DNA from: Burkholderiales bacterium
GTDB lineage: Bacteria; Pseudomonadota; Gammaproteobacteria; Burkholderiales; Burkholderiaceae_C
DNA length: 12,853 nucleotides
Assembly (NCBI GenBank): GCA_947462175.1
Contig: CANHOE010000035.1
Span: forward strand, 1 to 12,853
Direction: 5' to 3'
Part shown: positions 8,067 to 12,853 of the stretch, one piece after another
How the letters are laid out: every line of letters begins with the position of its first letter
How positions within the stretch are numbered: the stretch's first letter is position 1
Made by a program: the position numbers and the translations under genes
The notes under the pieces: model-generated
Databases searched by the model: none
Told to the model about the DNA's origin: nothing
What the model saw: only the letters and a program-made list of their open reading frames with translations

Positions 8067-8113
8067 GGTCTTCTCGAATCAATCAGTATTTGTAGGAGGT
8101 GGTGTTTTCGAGG

Positions 8114-8833
8114 TCAGAACAGATCCACCGAGCCGCCGCTGCTGCTTGATGTGAGTGCCCGTTCGACAGCCACTCTGTCCTGTGCAACCACCGCATCGCT
8201 GCTCGTCGGTGCCAGCCGCTTCACCATCGCCTTGCCGCTGGCCGGGAGGAAGCAGACCTTGCGAGGGTAGATGTCGAGCACGTCCTTGGACACCACGGTG
8301 ATGTGCTCGGTCTTCAGGTAGTTCATCACGAAGTTGGTGTTGCGCTCGCCGACGTTCAGCGAGCTCATGCCGCTGATCACAGCACCGCCTCCAAAAACCT
8401 TGGCCTCCAGGCCAGAGCGTGACGCACCTCGCTTGAGAAGTTCGTTGATCAGCAGTTCCATCGCGTAGGAACCATAGCGCCCCGAGTCGCCGACCCCTTC
8501 GGGCAACATGAAGTGATTCATGCCGCCGACGCGGGCGTTGCGGTCCCACAGGCAGGCGGCAATGCACGAGCCCAGCGTGGTCATGATCAGCAGGTCCTGA
8601 TCGTCGACGTAGTACTCGCCGGGCAAAACCTTCACCGCGTCGCTCTTGAAATGGGCTTCGTAGAAGAAGAAGGAGGCTTCGCCGGGCTTGGGCACCTTGG
8701 CGCGCAATTGCGCCAGCCGCGAGCCCGCGGCTGGTGTGCCGAAGCCTTGCGTCGACAGCCCACCGACCGGTGTCGAGCGCAGCCGCGACAAGGACGACGA
8801 AGCGCTGGTGTTCGGGGCGATCGACATGGTCAT
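8114..8833 (-). CDS. cheD: Chemoreceptor glutamine deamidase CheD
   Basis: This 239-residue protein converts specific receptor glutamines to glutamates, creating methylation sites; in some species it also binds CheC or CheY-P. The core (about 65-205) carries the catalytic Cys C90 in TTLGSC, H107 in GGMNHFMLP, and GGGAV (148-152). A Thr of the known Cys-His-Thr set is probably T85 or T86, but its register differs slightly from Thermotoga CheD. About 50 extra residues precede the core and a 30-residue tail ends in a Ser/Gly run and VDLF. The start is uncertain. I chose the ATG at 8833; another ATG at 8827 and a TTG at 8860 (overlapping the cheR stop by 4 nt) are possible. Either way it is translationally close to cheR and cotranscribed with cheB. 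Confidence 0.93.
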   Translation of the reverse strand: MTMSIAPNTSASSSLSRLRSTPVGGLSTQGFGTPAAGSRLAQLRAKVPKPGEASFFFYEAHFKSDAVKVLPGEYYVDDQDLLIMTTLGSCIAACLWDRNARVGGMNHFMLPEGVGDSGRYGSYAMELLINELLKRGASRSGLEAKVFGGGAVISGMSSLNVGERNTNFVMNYLKTEHITVVSKDVLDIYPRKVCFLPASGKAMVKRLAPTSSDAVVAQDRVAVERALTSSSSGGSVDLF

Positions 8834-8856
8834 GGGTCTCGTGTGCGAGGGCTGTG

Positions 8857-9732
8857 TCAAACGCGTTCGTAGATCGTCTTGCCGCGCAGCCGGAAAAGGT
8901 TGCGCGCTTCGGTGAAGTTCTCTGAATGACCGACGTACAACAAGCCGCGCGGTTTCATCGTCGCGTGGATCTTCTCCAGTACCCGCAACTGCGTCGGCGA
9001 ATCGAAGTAGATCATCACGTTGCGGCAGAACACGATGTCGAACGGGTCGCCGAGTGACCAGCGTGTGTCCATCAGGTTCAGCGTGCGGAATTCGATCATT
9101 CGGGCCAGCTCCGGACGCACCCGGACCAGTCCGGATTGCGCCCCCTTGCCGCGCAGAAAGTGCTGCCGCAGCCGTTCCGGCGACAGGCCCCGAGCCTCCA
9201 GCGGATACACCCCGGTTGCGGCGGTGGTCAGCACATTGGTGTCGATGTCGCTGGCGACCAGCGTGGCACCATGATTTGCTCCCAGCGCCTCATTGACCGT
9301 CATCGCGATCGAATACGGTTCTTCCCCTGTGGACGCCGCGCTGCACCAGATGCGAACCGGGCCGTGGCCGGATCGCGCCCGCAGGTCCTCAACCAGCGCA
9401 GTGAAATGGTGGTCCTCACGAAAGAACGAAGTGAGATTGGTGGTCAGGCAGTTGATGAATTCCTGCCATTCGGCATCGGCCGCGGCGCCGTGGGCTTGCT
9501 CCAGCCATTGCAGATAGCTGGCAAATGAGTTGTGGCCGGTTTCGCGCAGGCGACGCGACACACGGCTGTAGACCATGGCCTGCTTGCCGGTGCCCAGGCT
9601 GATGCCGGCACGCTCGTAGATCAGCTTGCGCACCCGGTCGAAGTCGGCGCCATCGAAGGCCAGATCGCGCTGATTCGCTGCGGACGCGTCATCGGGGCGG
9701 GGTCGTGCAGAGGCAGACATCAAGGCAGACAT
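8857..9732 (-). CDS. cheR: Chemotaxis protein methyltransferase CheR
   Basis: This 291-residue enzyme transfers methyl from S-adenosylmethionine to receptor glutamates. The N-terminal helical domain (about 25-100) ends in TNLTSFFRE (98-106), which contacts the substrate. The SAM-binding domain shows CSAASTGEEPYSIAM (130-144), FCRNVMIYFD (235-244) and GHSENF (268-273). The beta-subdomain loop FLRGKGAQSGLVRV (192-205) closely parallels FMRGTGPHEGLVRV of Salmonella CheR, the form that binds the NWETF pentapeptide. This fits the DWESF tail of the receptor encoded nearby. The start is the first ATG (9732); a second in-frame ATG lies 12 nt downstream within a small tandem repeat, and neither has a strong Shine-Dalgarno. 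A strong sigma-28-like promoter lies 42-68 nt upstream. It is the first gene of cheR-cheD-cheB. Confidence 0.96.
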   Translation of the reverse strand: MSALMSASARPRPDDASAANQRDLAFDGADFDRVRKLIYERAGISLGTGKQAMVYSRVSRRLRETGHNSFASYLQWLEQAHGAAADAEWQEFINCLTTNLTSFFREDHHFTALVEDLRARSGHGPVRIWCSAASTGEEPYSIAMTVNEALGANHGATLVASDIDTNVLTTAATGVYPLEARGLSPERLRQHFLRGKGAQSGLVRVRPELARMIEFRTLNLMDTRWSLGDPFDIVFCRNVMIYFDSPTQLRVLEKIHATMKPRGLLYVGHSENFTEARNLFRLRGKTIYERV

Positions 9733-9733
9733 C
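9711..9733. repeat. 12-bp-period tandem repeat over the cheR start
   Basis: AGGCAGACATC occurs twice (9711-9721 and 9723-9733), an exact 11-bp repeat with a 12-bp period. On the minus strand each copy contains an ATG in the cheR frame, so the predicted N-terminus is the doubled MSALMSA. It looks like a recent local duplication of the start region. Confidence 0.8.
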
Positions 9734-9773
9734 GTCGAGCGTCCCGATCGGTCGGTTTGTACAACATGGTTGT

Positions 9774-9800
9774 CTATCGGCAGAGAGCCGGGCGACTTGA
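9774..9800 (-). promoter_or_regulatory. Candidate sigma-28 (FliA) promoter for cheR-cheD-cheB
   Basis: On the minus strand the site reads TCAAGTCG, 11 bp, GCCGATAG. The -10 matches 7 of 8 bases of GCCGATAA, and the -35 has the complete TCAAGT core of Pseudomonas-type FliA sites. Transcription would start near 9767, giving about a 35-nt leader before the cheR ATG. This is the best of the three sites found and sits ahead of a classical late flagellar-class operon. Confidence 0.72.
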
Positions 9801-9923
9801 ATCGGTGAGCGTGCGGCGTGATCCCCTGAACTGCCGCGGGTTTGCCCATCTGAATCACGTCGTTACGTTTTGCGACACCGCTAGACTGAGTTCCCCTTTG
9901 GCCGATTCGTGCCTGTCCAACCG

Positions 9924-10637
9924 ATGTCCACCGCTGATCTGACTGCCGAGCTGCAACTTCAAACGGCCTTGCTGCTGTTGAAACAGGCTGGGCGCGAGTT
10001 GAGCATCGATGCAGAGCCCGGTTCGACGCCGTGGCTGCAGGCGGTGGTCGACGCGCTGTGCGACCTGTCCAGCCGCGATGCGCTGACCGGGCTGGCCAAT
10101 CGCCGCCAGTTCGAATTGACCATCACCCGGGAAATCGATCGGGTGGCCCGTGCCGGGGAGCCGGCGCTCGTTCTGATGGCCGACATCGACCACTTCAAGC
10201 GCGTCAACGACACCTACGGTCACCCTGCCGGTGACCAGGTGCTCAAAGTGGTGGCGGCGGCGCTGCAAGACTGCGTGCGCCCGATGGACACCGTGGCGCG
10301 CTATGGAGGGGAGGAATTCGCCATCATCCTGCCCAACTGCCCGACGGCCTTCGGGCTCACCGTGGCAGAGCGGATCCGTGCGAAGGTGGAGCGACGCCCG
10401 GTGAATGTCGCGCCCGGTGTCGACGTGCAGGCCACCATCAGCATTGGCGGGGCTTTTGCGCCGCAGTGGGTGCGTTCCTCAGCCGCTCTGTGGGTCGAGC
10501 GTGCCGACCGCCAGCTCTACCTTGCCAAAACCGAGGGCCGCAACCGCGTTTGCCTCGAACATGCTCCAGTGGTCCAGGTCAGTGCCGAAGAGAAGGGGAT
10601 GCTGTTCGGCAATTCCCAGTTCCAGGACCTTGAATGA
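9924..10637 (+). CDS. Diguanylate cyclase (GGEEF)
   Basis: This 237-residue soluble protein would make cyclic di-GMP from two GTP. Residues 1-45 form a short, mostly helical N-terminus with no recognised sensor domain and no membrane segment. The GGDEF domain (about 48-212) has RDALTGLANRRQFE (51-64), metal-binding D87 in DIDHFK, the active GGEEF motif (128-132), and an RxxD inhibitory site (R119-D122) five residues before it. All positions needed for activity look present. A 25-residue tail follows. The start is uncertain: an ATG at 9924 is used, while a GTG at 9909 is in frame; neither has a clear Shine-Dalgarno. The stop is 10 nt before the ATPase gene, and the operon continues to a globin. 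It is transcribed away from cheR. Output on motility is inferred from neighbours. Confidence 0.92.
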   Translation: MSTADLTAELQLQTALLLLKQAGRELSIDAEPGSTPWLQAVVDALCDLSSRDALTGLANRRQFELTITREIDRVARAGEPALVLMADIDHFKRVNDTYGHPAGDQVLKVVAAALQDCVRPMDTVARYGGEEFAIILPNCPTAFGLTVAERIRAKVERRPVNVAPGVDVQATISIGGAFAPQWVRSSAALWVERADRQLYLAKTEGRNRVCLEHAPVVQVSAEEKGMLFGNSQFQDLE

Positions 10638-10647
10638 TTTCCCCGAC

Positions 10648-11463
10648 ATGACCCCGCCGACCGATCCCACTGCCCGAACCAGCCTGCCTGCCAGCGGCCG
10701 CCGTGCGCGCACGATCGCCGTGACCAGCGGCAAAGGCGGCGTTGGCAAGACTTTCATCTCGGCCAACCTGGCCGCTGCGTTGTCGCGCCGTGGCCAGCGG
10801 GTGCTGGTGCTCGATGCCGACCTGGGTCTCGCCAACCTCGACGTGGTGTTGAACCTGCACCCGAAGACCACGCTGCACGATGTATTCACCGGCAAATGCG
10901 ATCTGGAGGAGGCGATTCTGCCGGCGCCAGGAGGGTTCTCGGTGCTGCTGGCGGGCTCCGGGCTGGTCGAGTATTCGCGTTTGACCAATGACGTTCGCGA
11001 GCAGCTGCTCGACATCATCGAGAAGATGAAACCGCGCTTCGACTTCATCATCCTCGACACCGGTGCGGGCATTTCCGATGTGGTTCTGTTCGCGGTTTCG
11101 CTGGCCGATGAAGTGATGGTGGTGGCCACACCCGAGCCGACCTCGCTCACCGACGCCTACGCCACCATCAAGGTGCTGGCGACCCAGCAGGCTCGGCGTG
11201 TCATCAAGCTGGTGGTGAACCAGGTGGCTCGCGCAGGTGAGGGGCGCACCATCCGCGGCCAGTTGCAGCAGGTCATCGATCGCTATGTGTCGCCGATGCT
11301 CGGGGACGAGCACGAGTCGTTGAAGCTCGACCTCGCTGGCGAGGTGCCGATCGATCCGGCAGTGCGCGAGGCGATCCTGAAGCGCCAGCTGCTGATGGAG
11401 GCCTTGCCCGGCAGCTCAGCAGCGCTGGCCGTCGGGGCCGTGGCCGACAAACTGCTCGGATGA
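10648..11463 (+). CDS. MinD/ParA-family ATPase, FleN/FlhG-like
   Basis: This 271-residue ATPase has the deviant Walker A KGGVGKT (29-35, signature K29 and K34), the switch-I region VLDADLGLANLD (54-65) and Walker B FIILDTGAGI (133-142). PEPTSLTDAYATIKVL (163-178) and the late PIDPAVREAILKR are features shared with FleN/FlhG rather than with MinD or plasmid ParA. FlhG proteins set flagellum number and position with the GTPase FlhF, and in Pseudomonas FleN acts with the c-di-GMP receptor FleQ. This protein lacks a visible N-terminal DQAxxLR motif (the FlhF-activating helix) and an obvious MinD-type membrane-targeting tail. It may therefore be a divergent paralogue with another partner. The ATG at 10648 is used because upstream in-frame sequence overlaps the cyclase gene out of frame. 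The stop overlaps the globin start (ATGA). Confidence 0.85.
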   Translation: MTPPTDPTARTSLPASGRRARTIAVTSGKGGVGKTFISANLAAALSRRGQRVLVLDADLGLANLDVVLNLHPKTTLHDVFTGKCDLEEAILPAPGGFSVLLAGSGLVEYSRLTNDVREQLLDIIEKMKPRFDFIILDTGAGISDVVLFAVSLADEVMVVATPEPTSLTDAYATIKVLATQQARRVIKLVVNQVARAGEGRTIRGQLQQVIDRYVSPMLGDEHESLKLDLAGEVPIDPAVREAILKRQLLMEALPGSSAALAVGAVADKLLG

Positions 11464-11843
11464 GTGCCACTCCGTTCGAGGCTCTCGGTGGCGAGCCCGC
11501 AGTGCGGCAGCTCGTCGACCGTTTCTACGATCTGATGGACCTGGAGCCGGCATTTGCCGGATTGCGTGCGCTGCACCCCGACGTACTCGACAGTTCGCGC
11601 GACAAGCTGCACTGGTTCTTGTGCGGCTGGCTCGGGGGTCCGCAGCTCTACATCGAGAGGTTCGGTCATCCCAGGCTGCGTGCCCGACACCTGCCGTACC
11701 CGATCGGCATCGCCGAACGCGACCAGTGGCTGGCCTGCATGAGTCAGGCCATGCACGAACTGAGTATTGACGAGGCGATGTCGGTGCGACTGGCCGAGTC
11801 GTTCTTTGGCACCGCCGACTGGATGCGCAACAAAGGCGCCTGA
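11460..11843 (+). CDS. Group 2 truncated hemoglobin (trHbO/YjbI-like)
   Basis: This 127-residue protein is a 2-on-2 globin that would bind heme and O2 or related ligands in the cytoplasm. The family start (FEALGGEPAVRQLVDRFYDLM) includes a Tyr at the likely B10 ligand-stabilising position (Y23). LHWFLCGWLGGP (50-61) is the E-helix region, RHLPY contains the probable proximal heme ligand H77, and Trp W90 corresponds to the G8 Trp of group 2. Length is normal for this class. Functions in the family range from oxygen delivery to peroxide or NO handling; none can be assigned here. The start overlaps the stop of the ATPase gene by 4 nt (ATGA), suggesting translational coupling. It is the last gene of the operon, and its stop lies 9 nt from the end of the opposing smr-domain gene. 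Confidence 0.92.
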   Translation: MSATPFEALGGEPAVRQLVDRFYDLMDLEPAFAGLRALHPDVLDSSRDKLHWFLCGWLGGPQLYIERFGHPRLRARHLPYPIGIAERDQWLACMSQAMHELSIDEAMSVRLAESFFGTADWMRNKGA

Positions 11844-11848
11844 GATCA

Positions 11849-11860
11849 AGCGCTAGCGCT
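11849..11860. repeat. 12-bp perfect palindrome between convergent genes
   Basis: AGCGCTAGCGCT is its own reverse complement. It begins 5 bp after the globin stop and covers the TAG stop of the Smr-domain gene. There is no loop and no T tract, so it is not a standard intrinsic terminator. Function is unknown. Confidence 0.6.
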
Positions 11861-12566
11861 CATCCACGCGGGGTGTTCGTCGCGTCGGTGGGCTCTCAGT
11901 CTTCGGTGATTGGGACGGCCCGGTGGGCTTCAGCAGTACCAGCAGGGCGCCATTGCCGCCATCGGCCGCGCGCGCATGCGCGAAGGCAATGACCTCGCTC
12001 TTCTGCACCAGCCAGGTCTTGACCTTGGACTTCAGAACCGGTTCACGCCCCGGCGAGCCATTGCCTTTGCCGTGGATCACCCGCACACAGCGCAGTCCAT
12101 GGCGCACCGCCTCCCGCAGGAAGCTGGCGAGTTGCTCGCGCGCCTCGTCGCGCCGCAAGCCATGCAGGTCGAGCTGCGCCTGGATCGCCCAGACACCGCG
12201 CCTGAGCTTGCGTACCACTTCCGGCCCGATGCCCTTGCCGCGCCACGACAGCGCGTCATCGGTCTCGAGCAGTGATTCGACATCGAACTCGTCGGAGATC
12301 GCCTCGCGCAGCACTGCCGCCTCATCGCGTTCACGCTGGCGCGGCAGCGGTTCAACGCGAGGTCGCGCCAGCGGCATTGCCGCCACACGGCGCAACGGCA
12401 GCACCGGCCCGATGGTGTGCTCGAACAGGTGGCGCTCGCGCTGCAAGCGCGCGGCCTCCGCACGCGCTTCGGCCTCACGGCGCGCTGCCTCGGCAGCGTC
12501 CTTGGCCAGGGTCTTTTTCAGCGCGGCCAGGTCCTGCAGGCTTCGCACGCGGCGCGGCGGGGTCAC
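11853..12566 (-). CDS. Smr-domain protein (putative nuclease-fold)
   Basis: This 237-residue protein carries a C-terminal Smr domain (about 130-213), the fold found at the end of MutS2 and in stand-alone SmrA/SmrB proteins that cut DNA or RNA. The family motifs LDLHGLRRDEA (132-142) and VIHGKGNGS (163-171) are both present, including the His of LDLHG and the HGKG loop. Residues 10-50 are an Ala/Glu/Arg-rich helix likely to be a coiled coil. The middle is Arg/Pro-rich, and the last 25 residues look disordered. The only reasonable start is a GTG at 12566, which overlaps the radC stop by 4 nt (GTGA), implying coupled translation. Substrate cannot be told from sequence. RNA cleavage at collided ribosomes is known for the E. 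coli relative SmrB, but this protein is longer at the N-terminus. Confidence 0.88.
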   Translation of the reverse strand: MTPPRRVRSLQDLAALKKTLAKDAAEAARREAEARAEAARLQRERHLFEHTIGPVLPLRRVAAMPLARPRVEPLPRQRERDEAAVLREAISDEFDVESLLETDDALSWRGKGIGPEVVRKLRRGVWAIQAQLDLHGLRRDEAREQLASFLREAVRHGLRCVRVIHGKGNGSPGREPVLKSKVKTWLVQKSEVIAFAHARAADGGNGALLVLLKPTGPSQSPKTESPPTRRTPRVDER

Positions 12567-12853
12567 AGCAGGCCTCTTTCGGCAAACGAGATCGCCTGGT
12601 CGCCGCCGACCACCAGATGATCGATCACGCGCACATCGATCAGTTGCAGGGCCTGCTTCAGCGTCTGCGTCAGAAACTCATCGGCCCGCGACGGCTCGGC
12701 GATGCCAGAAGGGTGGTTGTGCGCCAGGATCACCGCACTCGCCTGCACCGCCAGAGCGCGCTTGACGACTTCGCGTGGGTAGACGCTGGTCTGGCTCAGC
12801 GTGCCACGGAACATCGGCTCGAACTGCAGCAACTGGTTCTGCACATCGAGGAA
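12563..12853 (-). CDS. radC: RadC/JAMM-domain protein, C-terminal part (partial)
   Basis: This is the last 96 codons of a RadC-family (DUF2466) protein; the 5' end lies beyond the window edge. The JAMM metalloprotease-like motif is complete: HNHPSG, followed at the correct distance by Asp (H-x-H-x10-D within AHNHPSGIAEPSRAD). The VYPREVVKRAL and VIDHLVVGG stretches are also typical. Despite the name, a direct role in DNA repair has not held up for E. coli RadC, and the biochemical activity is unsettled. Its TGA overlaps the GTG start of the Smr-domain gene. The N-terminal helix-hairpin-helix part cannot be assessed. Confidence 0.93.
   Translation of the reverse strand, partial: FLDVQNQLLQFEPMFRGTLSQTSVYPREVVKRALAVQASAVILAHNHPSGIAEPSRADEFLTQTLKQALQLIDVRVIDHLVVGGDQAISFAERGLL

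Noticed and set aside
7272..8270. Plus-strand open frame (332 codons) opposite cheB
   Set aside because: It is antisense to cheB with His/Arg-rich low-information sequence and no family motif. A Shine-Dalgarno-like AGGAGGT near 8093 is inside it rather than before a credible start.
1..12853. Mobile element, toxin-antitoxin, CRISPR or defence system
   Set aside because: No transposase, integrase, nuclease-antitoxin pair, direct-repeat array or composition break was seen; all genes belong to housekeeping or motility-signalling families.

Overview
The window looks like chromosomal DNA of a flagellated, GC-rich Betaproteobacterium, most likely Burkholderiales. The reasons are the high-GC codon use, the rph-rdgB-hemW gene string, the cheR-cheD-cheB order, and protein sequences of Burkholderiales type. 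This assignment rests on family recognition, not on a database search. Nothing suggests a mobile element, CRISPR array, prophage or RNA gene. Genes are tightly packed; the longest gap is the 256 bp divergent promoter region at 4449-4704.

Layout. (1) Positions 2-2055, plus strand: the 3' end of rph (RNase PH), then rdgB (dITP/XTP pyrophosphatase) and hemW (radical-SAM heme chaperone), a tight housekeeping operon. (2) Positions 2090-4448, minus strand: a CHASE3-type methyl-accepting chemotaxis protein followed by cheW. The receptor ends in a CheR-tethering pentapeptide (DWESF). (3) Positions 4705-6960, plus strand: a 751-residue GAF-PAS-GGDEF-EAL protein lying between the two chemotaxis operons. 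(4) Positions 6981-9732, minus strand: cheR, cheD and cheB, the receptor adaptation enzymes. (5) Positions 9924-11843, plus strand: a compact three-gene operon of a diguanylate cyclase, a FleN/FlhG-like MinD-family ATPase and a group 2 truncated hemoglobin. (6) Positions 11853-12853, minus strand: the 3' part of radC, overlapped by a gene for an Smr-domain protein.

How it works together. The receptor and CheW would form signalling arrays with a CheA encoded elsewhere. CheR, CheB and CheD would set receptor methylation and amidation, and the DWESF tail matches a CheR with the Gly-containing loop of pentapeptide-dependent enzymes. Three sites resembling flagellar sigma-28 (FliA) promoters, all of the form TCAnG-type -35, 11 bp, GCCGA-type -10, lie ahead of mcp-cheW, cheR-cheD-cheB and the GGDEF-EAL gene. 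This suggests that the c-di-GMP enzyme is expressed with the late flagellar/chemotaxis genes. A second c-di-GMP synthase is co-encoded with a flagellar-number-type ATPase and an oxygen-binding globin, next to cheR. The window therefore reads as a motility / c-di-GMP control neighbourhood.

The most noteworthy items are the cyclase-ATPase-globin operon and the coordinated sigma-28-like promoters. Each component family is known; what may be undescribed is the combination.
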